Below, piece by piece: positions 1-13,498 of a stretch of DNA of 64,000 nt. The stretch comes from Isoetes taiwanensis (lineage: Eukaryota; Streptophyta; Lycopodiopsida; Isoetales; Isoetaceae). Positions within the stretch are counted from its first letter, which is position 1. The number at the start of each line of letters is the position of its first letter. The stretch lies in contig JAJEKV010000023.1 of the NCBI GenBank assembly GCA_021234155.1, positions 3,524,801-3,588,800 of the forward strand, given 5' to 3'. A program made the translations under genes and the position numbers. The notes under the pieces are model-generated. The model searched no databases, was not told where the DNA came from, and saw only the letters and a list, made by a program, of their open reading frames with translations.

Positions 1-1389
1 TTCTAAACATATTCTATCGACTTATTCAGGCTATTTCCGGATTGTTTACCTACAGGAGTTTCAGGTTTTCAAGAAGCCAAGGCTGAATTTGAGCTCTCAA
101 CAATGGACAACAGGTGATTTTATTTCCCTCTTGACAAGACCCATGTTCTGCTTTATATCTTTGCAGATGTCCTTTTCCATATTGCATAGAATAAACTATG
201 ATTTATCTTCATCTTTTATTGATCGTATAGTATTTTATTTGGTTATATGGTTGCCTACCCTTATTTTTTAAGCAGCACCTTGGAGGAAAAAATTACTTGG
301 CATTTCACCAGATTTTAGTGGTGATCCATATACACATCTATGGCATGTGCTGGGATGTTACACTTCTATTGTTTCTGGTGCTGAAAATGGAGATCTGGGC
401 AATACTTAATCTTTGTTGGATGGGATAAGCTGTTTTGCAAGGCAGGGAAATATAATCTCTGCAGTCTGTTGTACGCAATGCTGTAACAATTGTGTTTTCT
501 TTAAAAGGTACGTTTATGGTTAAAATTTTGATTTCTAAATCTACGTTTATGCTCTGCTAAATGCGTGCTGTGGAAAATGATGCAAAAGGATATATGTATG
601 GCCAATGGCCTAGCATAAATGAGATAATATATGATCTCAGAGGAATACATTGAACCTAGACAAGTTTCCTTTTGCCATGCAAATGTACATTAGCCTTCGA
701 TTCGATTATTCTTCAGTGAATGGCTTCCATTCTATAGCTTTATTCGAACCAATTTTTTGTGAGGGGGAGTGATTTCCTCTGTTTTGGAGCTCTACTTATG
801 CCCCTTGCAATGGAGCATACACAAATTTCTCTCCTCCTCGCAGTTCCAGATCTATCAAATCCAGAAATGCCCCTTTTGCACCATTCAGCACAACAGATTA
901 ATGGAAGAAATTCCCTGCAGCGACGGCGTAACTTGCTCATGGCTGCTTTCTTCATGTTGCTCTGTGAGTAACTGAAACTGTGCTCTGTTTCTAATCATAA
1001 ATAATGATGTTTCTGGTGTGGATTCGACTCTGTAGTCTGTAAATGCCATATTTCTCAAGTTTTGTCCACTATTTACTTTTCTAAATCTTTTAGATCTAAA
1101 CATCAGAATGTCTAGACAGTTCATTTGCAAGTATGCACCGCGGAAATATCTTCCTTTACGGGAACTTTTACGGGAACTGTTCGAAAAAGATGCCGAAGAG
1201 TCTGTTGCTTAAAACTAGAGGATTAGGCCATTTTTTGTGTGGTAATAAGATTGCAGAGTCTCTGTAGAATATTTAACCACTATCAGAATTAATCTTTTTG
1301 TTATATCTTGGTCATGTAGACTGTTTCATGAATCCGAGATATACGAGTTGCTATTCAAATGTTACTTTTTTGTTATTTATTAATTAACA
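1..1389. other. Non-coding flank upstream of the GGT exon
   Basis: No convincing gene is seen. The stretch is AT-rich with only short chance reading frames. It matches 30,667-32,057, with most differences at CAG/CTG sites. It probably holds upstream or 5' untranslated sequence of the GGT-like exon that follows, but no promoter element can be singled out. Confidence 0.6.
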
Positions 1390-1675
1390 ATGCACCAGAT
1401 TTATTTAAGTAGAATCTCACAGTTGTGTGAATGGTTATATCCAATGGTTGTTGGGGCTCTTATTGGGACAACAGCAATAGTACACTCTGTTTTTCCTTCA
1501 TATGACGTCAAAACTGTAGCTGCAAATGCTGAGCTTCCAGAGGACCCTCAGATTCTGAAAATTGACAATGGAATTGTTGTTGCTGATGACCAAAGGTGTT
1601 CCGCCATAGGGTCAGTCATACTGCGCAAAGGCGGAAATGCAGTAGATGCTGTTGTTGCAACTGCTCTATGTGAAG
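1390..1675 (+). CDS. GGT: Gamma-glutamyltranspeptidase (glutathione hydrolase), first coding exon, partial
   Basis: GGT enzymes cleave the gamma-glutamyl bond of glutathione and its conjugates; plant forms act in the apoplast or vacuole. The reading frame opens with ATG at 1,390. Residues about 15-37 (WLYPMVVGALIGTTAIVHSV) form a hydrophobic segment suited to an N-terminal signal anchor. Residues about 61-97 carry the family's conserved start: a DNGIVVADD block, RCSAIGSVILRKGGNAVDA, then VATALCEGVVN. A GT donor in GAAG|GTGTAG fits an exon end near 1,675. The frame stays open to 1,806, but that tail (LRIPHLIVPV) does not resemble GGT and lacks the expected SSGIGGG block, so I read it as intron. 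No later GGT exon is visible in the window. It could belong to a live gene with a giant intron or to a gene fragment. The match at 32,058 is the same exon, damaged. Confidence 0.72.
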
Positions 1676-1969
1676 GTGTAGTCAATCTTCGAATACCTCA
1701 CTTAATCGTTCCCGTCTTAACATTAGCTAACCAACTGAAATCTTCTCAGGTTTGTTCTTCAAAATGCACCTTCATAACCTGCAGTATAATAATATCAGTG
1801 CAATAATTGGAGCACGAAATTTTACAGATGCCATGATCCAGCCTTATAATGATCATTTATGGCTATAACAAATGGCTCTTAGTTAATTCAATTATGTTAC
1901 AGACAAGCGATGAGATACAAAGCTCCATGTGTTGAACATCAGTATTTGCAGTTCATTCATTTCATTGTA

Positions 1970-4125
1970 ACCGCGCCCATCTGAAGGAGACAAAGGCGCG
2001 GTACCTTGCCAGGCATCAGGGGGAGATGTTCGGCCTGCTGGACACTCATCCTCGAACCTTTTGGCGCAGAGTGCTTCGAAGGCCAGCCCAGCCTACAGGG
2101 GACATCACACCCGGGCAGTGGGAACAGTACTTGCAGCAGCTCTATGACCCGCCAGGGACGCGTACGCCCATACCCCCACAGGATGGCCCCCCATTGGTTC
2201 TCGTGGAGGAGAATGTTAAGGAGGGCCTGCAACGGCTGGCTAATGGGAAGGCAACACCTCGATAGTATGCGTGCCGAAGTTACTCAAATGGACAGGCGGC
2301 AGCCACTGTGCCTGGTCCTCACTACCCTGTTCAATGAGAGCATTGCAGGAAGGTCTCCCCAGACAATGGACCATAAAATCGGGTTGTTCCCATTCACAAG
2401 GCGGGTGACCCACACCGTCCGCCACCACGGACGATCATGGTCGGTTCAAGATTTGCCAAACCGCTATCGGCATTCTCGAAAGCAGCCGGTTTGACCCGGG
2501 CGGGCAGGCGTGCGCCAGATGTGCGAGCCCTCACACACAGGGCAGGCTTTAGACCCCGCCACTCAACGATTGACCATATCTTCACACCGCGGGCACCGAT
2601 TGAAGACGTACCGAATCATCGGCAGGACTTGTATTGTTTGCTTTGTGGACTTCGCAAGGCTTTTGATACGGTTCCCCTGAAAAGCCGTAGGCTAGACTAC
2701 GTCAACTGGGGCTCCCGCTGCCCGTGCGTAATGCCATATACTGGTTGTATGAGAGTTGTTTTGGCGTGATGCGGTAGACGGGCCAAGCATTCACCAAGTA
2801 GTATCGGGTCCGCAGGTTGCCCTCTCGCCAACACTTTTTGGCCTCTACATTGATCGCTTAGAGCCCCGCTTCTCGAGCATGGGGATGGCATACAGCCTTT
2901 TGCACCAGGTCATCCGCCCAGCTCATCTATGCGACGATGTTGGCTCACTGGCTCACACCCCGAAGCTATGCGGTCTCACCCGGATGCCCTAGACACATTT
3001 TGTCGGGGCTACGAGACATCTTGCGTGAATCGCCAAGACCAGTGGTGGTTCTCATATCCTCTTCCGCCACCCCATGCCTCCCCGCACTCACATATCGGGG
3101 ACAGCCTGTGGACGCCACGCCCACCTACAAGTACCTAGGGGTGGAGTTCCCCTCCTCGCCTCTGGCTGGGAGGCGCCTATCCGCTTATGGGTGACAGGGC
3201 CGAAAGCTTTTATGCCATGCGCAACAACAAGTCACCGTGCGAGCTCTATGATTGGGGCCATCACACATCTGTTCGCACCGGTCGAGCCCTGTCCTTCAGA
3301 CGGGGTCGGAGGTTTGGGGCCCGGCCGCCTCTTTGGCTACACGGAATGACTTGGAGCAGTGCGAAGGCATTTTTGGCACGGGCACTTGGGGTGAAACCTT
3401 CAGTCCCCTATCGATTCTCGCTGCGGAAATGGATTCTTGCCGCCTCCGTGGCAGCCCTGATGATAGACACATCGCCTATTTTCAGAAAGTGGTTACTATG
3501 GGTGATGCTCGGCTCCCTTTTACACCGTGGCAATGGGTCCGCCAGCCGCTTAGGGCCCTGGGAGGGGTAAGAGAGATCGGTGGTTCGCCAGATGGAACGT
3601 CACCGAGCACGCGTGCGCAGGGACCTGTGGCCGCCGATCGTGGGATACCATGGAGTACCTAGACGCTTGTTTCCTTGGCAAGCTCTGGGACCCCGCCTAG
3701 AGCAGTCAAAACGCCCATTACAAGGAGCACATCAACCCCGTGTTAGCCCGGGCCCACGCCTCTACTGCTGTTCCCCGCCGCCCCGAAAAGCGCACTCATT
3801 GCCTCCATTCGCGACAGTGCCCACCATCTTCGCATCGAGACGGCAGGTGGATTGGGACAGGGCTCGTCGCTCTTTACATCCAAACGGGTGCCATTGAGGA
3901 TGAGTCTCACACTTTCCGTGAGTTGCCCGGCGTTCGCCGATCCGGTCGATACGCCCTCCTTAGTACCTACCGGACTTGCCCTTACATTTGCCGATGAACA
4001 CACCGCCGCCAAGACGCGTCCCCGGGTCGCATATTCAGAGGTATCGGACTGGCGAGGTCACCTTTGCCCCCCTGTCCGCTGCTCGGGCCGATTAGGGCAC
4101 TACTTGCAGTGCGGTGCATGATCAG
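1970..4125 (+). mobile_element. GC-rich LINE remnant (reverse transcriptase, family distinct from A/B/F/H)
   Basis: Translated pieces in shifting frames follow the order of a non-LTR reverse transcriptase. There is an N-terminal linker (ARHQGEMFGLLDTHP, about 2,005), a LQRLANGKA block (about 2,225-2,255), AGFRPRHSTIDHIF (about 2,540-2,585), a motif-A remnant FDTVP (about 2,660), LSPTLFGLYIDRLE of motif B (about 2,825-2,865), a damaged LIYADDV motif C (about 2,920-2,945), then PTYKYLGVEF (about 3,125). GC content is clearly higher than in both flanks. No endonuclease domain lies upstream, so the copy is 5'-truncated and follows the GGT exon by about 300 bases, probably within the intron. Many frameshifts are present; some sit on CAG and may be sequencing artefacts. 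Confidence 0.82.
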
Positions 4126-5139
4126 ATATATTTGGGTGTTTCTGCATTTTATATGTTAGATTATTTGTCAAGAAGGTTGATTGTCGCACGGTTTTTCCTC
4201 GAAAACCTTCCGGCGGGAATTTTTAATCCGGCAAGAATCCGCTTGCTGCGTTTTTGTATTGGGTCCCATAGACCGATTGGTCTCCGTGGACGATAAAAGT
4301 ACCTTCCTTCTTTACTTCCTTCTATGTTAAACTCTAGCCTTGTGCATAGATACGCATGCATGAAAATATAAGGGAAAGTTGCATGCTTGATTGATGAGAA
4401 GAGGGTTCGTTGTTTGTAAATCATTAAAAACAGTCTTGATATCTAGGCCATCTTTTCAACTGTGTGATTTTGGGTTTAAAACTATGCTATATAGCGCTTA
4501 ACGGGGCATAATTTGCACAACGTGACTTGCTGCTCCCTTTTATTTGGAACAAAACCCTCCCTTTTATTTGTACAAGACCCTGCAATCATGACTGCATTGC
4601 AATTAGCTGCGTTACTGACAAATGTTGTTTGTGATGCAGGAGGGACAAATTACCTTGCTGAGCTGAATTTTGACAATAGATGATAAAATTTTTAAGGCAA
4701 TGAAGATGCAGAAAGCAGAGTGCAAACCATATGATTTAGCAATGGCCGTTCTTATGTGTTTAGGCACATGTTCAGTCCATGTTGTTATACAGAACACATG
4801 TTCTCTAAAATCTACTAGATGTCTCTTCTAAAACTATGCCTTTTAGATTGACGAGATCTGAGAATGAAAACCATCCCATCTTCAAGTTTCTTCAAATCGA
4901 TGAAATGCTAGAACTAAAAGGGTGATTCTTAAAATGAAACAATATGGAATCTAGCACACCTCTATTTTAAATTTAGCCAACGTTTTAGAACATTTATCAA
5001 TTTTATTGAATTTTAAAAGTTTTTTGCAACGTTACACCTATAGTTCTTTGCAACCTTAACACTACCCAATGAGTTATCTTTGCAACTTTACTCCCACGAT
5101 TCTATCATCCTACCTTTCCAACCTTACACCTTCAGTGAA

Positions 5140-5301
5140 ATATCCCCTTAAACAACCTTTGACTAACATTGCTAATATATTTAACTTGAATACATATTGT
5201 GAAGATAAGTCCTAATTGAGATATCCCCTTAGCCAACCTTTGAGTGACATTGTTAACAAACTTTTAACATGAATACTATTGTGAATATAGGTCCTCATTT
5301 G
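5140..5301. repeat. Tandem duplication, 2 x about 80 bp
   Basis: Two adjacent units start with ATATCCCCTTA (5,140 and 5,221). Each continues through AACCTTTGA, ACATTG, TTAACATGAATAC-like blocks and TATTGTGAA to a GTCCT end. They are about 75-80 percent alike by eye. The same pair is found at 35,790-35,948, so it predates the 30-kb duplication. Confidence 0.7.
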
Positions 5302-6520
5302 GCATTGAAAGGTTGTATTTTATTTTCCCCTATTTCTTTAAACACGATGCTTCTTCACATGTATTCATAGTTCATAAAATGTTCTCTACTCTATGCTTTA
5401 AAGGCATCTATCCTCCTTTAGCTCTTAGATACCTAAAATGCAAATGGATCAATATCCTCTAAAATATTACGATGTCTCAACTTCTGCCCAAGGCGCTCCC
5501 ATGAAGTTGGTATATGTGTGCCTTCTATGACAACTGTAACGTTTTAATCATGTTAAGTTAGTAAATCACGTGATGCCATAGTGATTTCTTTGACCCAACA
5601 AGAAGAAGCCATCTTTTTATTATTATTAGAGTTACACATATCAAAATGACTTTTAGTGTCTATACTAATTGGATTTGCATTTTAGCACTCTATAGGATTT
5701 CATACCTCCATGATCACCATGGGCAATTGTTCCCACTATCATCTCCCACCATCCCGATTTAAAACATACACCCGCCATCCCTAATTGTTAATTCTACATA
5801 ACACAATACCAATACCAACAGAACAAAGTAGTATTGCGAAAGAACTCATTTTAGAAGGAAATGTTAAGAAGCACTCAAAAGATTACTATATAAGTTCCTA
5901 ATTATGGCCTTTTATGTTTTTTTAATCTAAATAGAGTAATCATATCAGAAGGGAAATGACTTGCCCTCAGCTGAGCTACAATACTAGACTCCACTCTAAA
6001 AGATTACAGATCTTTCTACCAACTGGGTGATCTTTCTGCCAACTAGGTGATATCGGTTAAATAGAAATTTGAGTGTACAATTGCTTATATGGGTATTATT
6101 TGATTTGGAATACTATGCATTGTTTCACCAATATAAGCCCTCAAGCTTCGTGTTTGCATTGCTCTTTTCACGGAGGCCATCAATCTGTTATATTCTTTGT
6201 TCTATTATATTCATTGTTGTTTGTGCAAATTCATTTGCTTGATCTCCTTTTCTTTTGGCTCCAAGCATGACTCTTCAGGGCACACTCTAAAACAACGGCA
6301 TATTTGTCCTCTGGCGTCAGCAAAGGACAAAGGTAAAAGCCAAGATATAGAGACCTCTGGACTTTGAAGGGTAAATCTGTCTTCTTAGATGTGCTGAGTA
6401 AAGTACGTTTGCTCATATTATAGTGCACTCTACAACTTTCTTAATTATAACATTAAGAGATTCCCTAGGCAAAGGAGAAAGACTTCCATTCCCACCAATA
6501 GGCAGAGGAGGAAGGCTTCC

Positions 6521-6655
6521 TAGATCTTTGGCTGCCATTACTACTTCTCTTACTTATGTACTTGGAACAGTAATTGTAATATAACTCTTCTTAGATCTTT
6601 GGCAGCCATGACTGATTCTTTTGGCTCTGTACTTAGTATAGTAATTGTAATTTCT
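6521..6655. repeat. Tandem duplication, 2 x about 68 bp
   Basis: Two units share TTAGATCTTTGG, C(T/A)GCCAT, TTTTGGCT/TTACTTATG, GTACTT and CAGTAATTGTAAT blocks. The partner region at 37,150-37,345 has extra, more scrambled unit material, so unit number appears to differ between the two 30-kb copies. Confidence 0.6.
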
Positions 6656-7628
6656 AACTTCGTTTAAAATGCATGCGTATTTATGTTAGTCTGTTAATGC
6701 CGCAACACAAGAACACATTTGTGTAAAACTTGGGCGACCTAGGAATTGTGGAAGAGATGCATCCAAGAGAAATATTTTGTCTAAATTGCATCCAAAAGAA
6801 ATATTTTATCCACAAAAGTGGTTGTATCAAGTTGTTAATCTTGCAATGCAAAAACACGACATTTAAAAGTTGATTGAAACATTGAATGGCCTAGATGTAA
6901 TATTATTCCGTTATTAAAAAAATTGAGCCAATGTTGACCTTATACAGTGCACCTTATATAGAATTTTATTCAAGAACAAAACTGTTTGAAGCTTACGTTG
7001 ACAGATTTATAGAAATAACTATACTTCAAAAGGAAACAAACGACATAAATGGCATAATGGCAATGCGTAATAATAAAGCCCAAGATTTCTAGGATATGAA
7101 TGCACTTTAACTTGCTTCAATTTCCAATAGACTATTTAGCAGAATAGAATAATACTAGAATTCAACATTGTGTCTCACTCCATATTAAACCTTATCTCTT
7201 GTCATATAATACCAAAAAGTTCTGCATCCTCAATCATCACTTACATCACTTGCATCTTTTTCATCACTTCTACCATTTCAATTCATAACAATTGTTGCCA
7301 AGACCATCAATCTCCAACTATAATACTATTGTTCCTGTAACATTACACCATAAAACTACCTCACAAACAAACATAATGCAACTACAAGATAACCACCCCT
7401 ACAAAAACTGCTAAAGTTCTAAGGGGCACCATAACTAGTACAAGTTAAGGTTTAGTTCTTAGCATTTAAGATAACAGAATTTATTAACAATCTCATTCGC
7501 ACATAAAGGGTATTTTAGAATATGTTAATAATCTCATCCCTGCACAACTAGAAAGCAAAATGAACAGGTAAGGAGTTAAGAGTGCACAACGTACATACAT
7601 TCTCCACAATGTAAAGAGCAACCTCCAT

Positions 7629-8655
<1,027 letters not shown>

Positions 8656-8691
8656 GAGAGAGAGAGAGAAATGAAATGAAATTGTATTATT

Positions 8692-8723
8692 ACGTCTGTG
8701 AGACCGCCAGGCCTATGAGACGT
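8692..8723 (-). promoter_or_regulatory. LINE A 3' stem-loop
   Basis: On the minus strand ACGTCT pairs with AGACGT outside, and AGGCC pairs with GGTCT inside (one G-T). GTAATAATACAA and the tail follow at once. Its fixed place just before the tail suits a recognition element for the element's own reverse transcriptase, as is known for LINEs with stringent 3' ends. Confidence 0.7.
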
Positions 8724-8736
8724 CCAAACCAGTACA

Positions 8737-11700
8737 TTAGTAATTATAGAAAAGTTCATCTAATGCATCATCGGATAATAATGCATTAACCCCCTCAATC
8801 TCTTCCTCGTCCTCCTCTTTTACATCCATTGCTTTCAAACATCTTTCTCTATGGTCCAAAACAGCAAGTATATACGCCCCAATCACACCCCCAGGGTAGT
8901 TAAAAAATTCAGCAAGTGTATAAGCTTTCATGCCATGTTTATCACGCAATGTGTCATATGATGAACAGTGAAGTAGCACATGTGCCTCATCCTCAAGAGT
9001 CCTACAAATACACAACTTGCACGCACCTAAGCTCATGTGGAATATCACTCCATCTCCCCAACTCCACCCCAAGCCCCGGTGAGCTTAACCTCATCTTACA
9101 TATAGCCTGCCTCTGCTTAACGTAAATGTGTTCGTGTAAGTAATCGCCCCTTGTAGCATGGGATTGATATGGACCCCAGAGAACTCCTTCTTCACCGCAC
9201 CTTCTCTCCAAAGACACACGGGTTACATTATCCACAACCCAACCTCGTGATATTATCCTTACAATTTTCCAAATCATCCATATGCATCCCCATTTGGCTA
9301 GCCACCCCTCTATGTCCCAGAAACCATCCTTTCGTATGCGCGTCTCCTCCAATGCCAACCTTTGGCAAACTATCATTCGACATGACATAGAGCACCTTAT
9401 GCACATAATGGAGAGTCTCTACAAAGTGCTTCCGCCCAAAGAGAGCATCCCACATTCCACTAACAAAGATATCATATGGTGTTTGCATCTTAGTTCCAAG
9501 CTCAAAGACGAAAAGAATCTTTTTGTATTTTTTCAATTTTTCTTCCATCTATCCAACGCCAAACCCGCCCCCCCACACCTCACATCCATATAGCACCACT
9601 GATTGCACCAAAGCAATATATAACCGCTTCTTCATGCCGAAATCCCATATATCCGCTTTCCTACACCTCGTTGCATGGCATAGAGAGCCTTAAGCCCACC
9701 ATCCGCTTTTTGCTCACCGCTATATTCCAGCTTGGGACTTTTGTCTAGAATTAGACCAAGATACTTATAACTATCCACAATGTCAACAGCTCTCCTTTGT
9801 AAAATACCTTTACATGATCTACCTTGGTAGCTCCAAACACTACAACCTTGGTTTTAGCCATGTTGACCAAGATGCTTTTCGTGGTCACAAAATCCCTCAA
9901 GAGCATCCAAGTGCTTTTGTAGACCCGCTACACTCCTAGATAATAGAACAACATCATCGGCATACAACAATAGTAGAAGAACATACCCATATAGAGGCTC
10001 CATCACCACCATTTTGACAGATCCAATCCTCCAGCTTGGTCTATGAACAAACCAAAAAGTGTGGGCGATAGTGGGCAGCCCCGCTTAACCCCCCATATTG
10101 CTTTCAACATACTCATCAATCGTGTAATGGAAAGAAAGCTGAACCAATACTTTATCATAAAGTTTGGCCACCGTGATGCGATACTCAACAGTACACCAAG
10201 AGCTGACATTCTATCCCACAAATGTCTTCTTCCAACCATATCAAAAGCTTTAGAGAAATCAACAAACAATGCATATAAAGGTTTCTTCTTACCAACCACT
10301 GAATCCATCATGGCTCTCATGGTAACCAAATGATCCGCTAGACCCTCCTCGCCCCTAAAACCAAATTTTGCCCCCGTTGCTCTTACATTATGAACCCAGA
10401 CCATGTGCTTATTTTAGCGCTCAAAGATGTTAGCAAAAAGCTTGGCATAAAAACTACATATCATAATCATACGGTAGTTATTTGGATCAAACTCATCACC
10501 TGCCTTATGAAGAGGGACCACCCTATTCACTTGCCATGTGCGTGGGAAGCCTTCAAACAAGACAGCATTGCACAACTTTACCAAGACTTCTACCACACTA
10601 TCACCTGCCCATTTAAACATTTCAGCCATAAGCCCTTCGGAATCTGCTGCCTTACCATTGGATAATCTTTGGAGCCCATCCTGCACGTCCTCCAAAAAGA
10701 AACACAAGCCCTCCTCATATGCCCCATCCATTTTTGTGTCTACACCTGGCACATGATAGAGATGTCTAATATGATTCATCAAAGCACCAACCTCTACCAT
10801 TGTACTCGGTTTTTGGGAAGGTTTCAATCTATTCCAAAACTTTTTCGGATATGCCAATAATTCTGTGACCATCTGCTCATGTTTCTTATGCAAATAAGCC
10901 CGTTTCTTCCTCTTAACCATTCTGATGTACTCCCTTCTTGCCAAGGCCTTCGCATCCCCTTTTGCTAATTTAAATTGTCTTCTTTGCATCCTGCATTCAT
11001 AGTCAAACCAACCATTGCAAGGCAGCCCCATTCTCTGCCTGTGCGACACAAAACATGTATTAGCAGATTCAAGAACCATCTGAGTAAGGGCATGACTGAG
11101 TTCTGTCGCATTAGTTGGCCATGTGATAGTAGAGGCATTTTAGCTTTGTACATATCAGATTTATCATACCTCATAATAGGTTTAAGGAGTGCTTGTGACA
11201 CAACCTTATGCTTAGACAAACTAGCAATGCAAAGGTCAAGAAAAAGAGGCTCATGATCTGATTCAATATTATCTTTCCCAATAGCAAAATTTACAACTTG
11301 TTGAATAAAAGAGGGCTTAGCTAAGACATAATCCACCACACTTGCCCCTCTGCATGTAAGTGCTCCTGATCCTGGAAACCTGTCAATGCCATTATAAATA
11401 ACCAGATTTAACCCACAGAAAAAATGTTAGAATATGATTCCCCTGGGAAGGCCACCTAATTTTGTCATCTGATTCTCGCTCCAACCAATTTCGCCAATTC
11501 GTCATCTAGCATTTCTACCCACTCCGCTCTCCTCCATACTTACCATGGCAGCCGCCTCCGGAAGTTCGGCCCATTGAAATCTCCCATCAATAAAACCTCC
11601 CCAGTATCACAAAAAAGAAAACAACATCCCGCCCAATCGCGCCAAAGGATCATCTCTATCCACTTCACCTCAATTATATACCGGAGACCCCTCATGATTG

Positions 11701-12054
11701 GATAATAACATCCAAAGAATATATACGCTTGCCAAATTGCCCGGCACACTAATCCAAATGCACCGCAGAGTTGCTTTTGGAAAAAGAACTCAGAACTAAA
11801 TGTAACTAAATGCACAAATCCATGCCTAACAAAGCATGCAATGCCACCGTAACTTTTGTATCTCCATCCTTTTGGGGACCAAACAAAATGCATCATCTTA
11901 AAACCATTAATTTCAGGCAGACTGCATCCTCATGCTCACCTGCCTCAAGAAAGAAAACAATATCTATATTTGCAAGTATACTACTCATAGTAGTTATCTT
12001 TTCATGTGTCAGAGTATTAATATTCCAACACATCACCGTGGCGGTGGCAAATTC
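8737..12054 (-). pseudogene. LINE A ORF2: APE endonuclease-reverse transcriptase, frameshifted
   Basis: ORF2 nicks target DNA and copies the element RNA there (target-primed reverse transcription). In order: endonuclease start MCWNINTLTHEK (about 12,010-12,035), FLETGEHE, GGIACFVRHG, LLMGDFNG (about 11,575-11,600), and ESDHEPL (about 11,250). The RT has SNGKAADSEG (about 10,650), VNRVVPLHKAGD, FVDFSKAFD (motif A, about 10,250), GCPLSPTLFGLFID (motif B, about 10,050-10,090) and an intact YADD (motif C, 9,953-9,964). After the thumb comes a C-X2-C-X9-H-X4-C knuckle (8,965-9,021) and an acidic end finishing LFYNY. Frame breaks occur between these blocks, so the gene is open only in pieces. The copy at 39,395-42,688 breaks at different points, so some breaks may be consensus errors. 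Confidence 0.88.
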
Positions 12055-12057
12055 CTA
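12055..12057 (-). promoter_or_regulatory. In-frame UAG between LINE A ORF1 and ORF2 (possible readthrough site)
   Basis: On the minus strand the codons run GCA TAG GAA TTT, then six codons lead in the same frame to V-M-C-W-N-I, the first endonuclease strand. No other stop lies in the junction. The same arrangement, always UAG, is found in B, F1 and F2. Confidence 0.55.
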
Positions 12058-13216
12058 TGCTATGCTCTCAGTAGCAGCACCATCCACCACTACTCGCCCC
12101 TTCCTCCAAACAACCTTCCCCATTCATTCTTTTTTGCTTCCTTGAATTTCAAAAAAGTTCCTTTTTATGTTCTTCATATTGATCTTTTGTCATATCTTCA
12201 TTCACCCAAACTCCCTCTCCTTTTAACATTGCCTTTTTCCTCAATATTTCCATTTTAGACTCTCTATTTGCAAATTTGACCACAATATGTCGTGGCATTT
12301 CCAGCAGGCTTACCAACTCTCAATGCCTCCAAAATTCTACAAATCCTCGTGATTGCATCTTTTCGTAAAAAGAAAGCGCCACCTTGATGCGGTATTCTCC
12401 TTTTGGTTCTTTCCGAAGACCCACCAAACGGACATTTAGAGCTCGATTGCGCTTTATCTTGTTCCTCCATGAAAGCTGCAAGTGTTTGATTGTGTTGTTT
12501 TTGGGCTGCCATGAACGAAGATAGCTGCTGCTGCAATTGATTTGTACTATCATCTTCTTCTCCGTCAGTGCTGGAATCATCATCATCATGCACCTGTGCC
12601 ATTTCATTTTGAATCTGCCCTTTAAAATCAGAAAATTCAGACCTCATTTGACTCTTGAAAGCCTCCAATTCGCATTCATTTGCTCCAAGAAAGACTTCTT
12701 GAGATCTTGGATGATCGAATCTACTGCAAATTTGATGGCAGCTTGTATTGTCCCTTGTATAGCTTCCAATAACTCTTGTTTCAGATTTCCCATGAACATA
12801 GCTTGATAGGTAGCTATGGAAGAAGGATCCAGGCCTACACAATACCCAACCGCTTAGATCAAGATCATGGGCTGTCAGAGAAACGTGAGCCAAGTCGAAT
12901 CCCCGCTTAGGGCTGCCACCATACCCCGCTTAGGGGCTGCCAAAATCCCTGTTTAGGGGCTGCTGCTGCCCAACCTGCTGTACAACATCCCGCACCACAC
13001 CTCCATCGAAATCAAGACAGTCCCACCAGTTTGAACCCGCATCTAGAGTCGGAATCATTCGGGTCTGTGATGTGGACATGACTAAAACAGGTTTTTTAAA
13101 AGCTTTCTTTTGCATTGGTAACATTAACATCCTTGGACGATCCCCCTGCTCATCAAGCATAGAGCCACGTAAGACCCAACCCCATCTCCCTTCTTTGCCC
13201 TAGTCTTGGTCGACAT
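12055..13216 (-). pseudogene. LINE A ORF1: coiled-coil RNA-binding protein, frameshifted
   Basis: ORF1 proteins of this type bind element RNA. The likely start is MSTKTRAKKGDGVG at 13,216. A variable Gln/Pro-rich part follows, then an acidic and coiled-coil stretch (EFSDFKGQIQNEMAQV, an Asp/Ser run, QLQQQLSSFMAAQKQHNQTL). Next comes an RRM-like NVRLVGL block and a C-terminal domain (ILEALRVGKPAGNA). It ends GAATESIA at a single UAG (12,055-12,057), after which the same frame runs into ORF2. The less damaged partner is at 42,689-43,834. Two or more frameshifts are present. Confidence 0.8.
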
Positions 13217-13403
13217 TTCCAACACCATCAACAGTCCCTGAAAAATGCCAATTACAGACTGCCAAACTGATTCAAAAGTATTGATGTTATACACCGCTAG
13301 AAAGAGCTCGAATAAGCTTTCCAACGAGCCCAACCTCAAGGTAACTGACACCAGATGTGAGAGCTATGGCTTGCTGAAGTTCCACAGCAGAAACCCTAGC
13401 ACC

Positions 13404-13406
<3 letters not shown>

Positions 13407-13489
<83 letters not shown>
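13407..13489. repeat. (AG)n microsatellite between LINE B and LINE A
   Basis: An uninterrupted AG run. On the sense (minus) strand it is the CT tail of B and the CT tract on which A begins. The counterpart is 44,024-44,091. Confidence 0.98.
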
Positions 13490-13492
<3 letters not shown>

Positions 13493-13498
13493 TTTATT

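Larger units (their letters stand above)
4126..7600. other. AT-rich non-coding spacer
   Basis: No gene is supported. This stretch is nearly identical to 34,771-38,330, differing mostly in homopolymer length and at CAG/CTG sites. It holds two short tandem duplications, annotated separately. Intron sequence of the GGT-like gene is one possibility. A small frame at 6,073-6,270 is also open in the other copy, but with so little divergence between copies this says nothing about coding. Confidence 0.6.
8656..13406 (-). mobile_element. LINE A, copy 1 (second element of the B-A array)
   Basis: An almost complete non-LTR retrotransposon lying between (AG)n at 13,407-13,489 (its 5' side) and a short (GA)n at 8,656-8,669 (its 3' side). 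In sense order it has about 190 bases of leader, ORF1, an in-frame UAG, ORF2 (endonuclease, RT, zinc knuckle), a 3' stem-loop, GTAATA, and a TTTCATTTCATTT tail grading into CT. It follows LINE B directly, sharing the CT tract. The counterpart is 39,313-44,023. Confidence 0.9.

Noticed and set aside
1676-1806. Extension of the GGT frame as protein
   Set aside because: After GVVN the residues do not match GGT and the conserved SSGIGGG block is missing; a splice donor at about 1,675 explains it better.
6073-6270. Small frame MYNCLYGYYLIW..., also open at 36,722-36,940
   Set aside because: The two 30-kb copies are nearly identical here, so shared openness is no evidence of selection. No domain is recognised.
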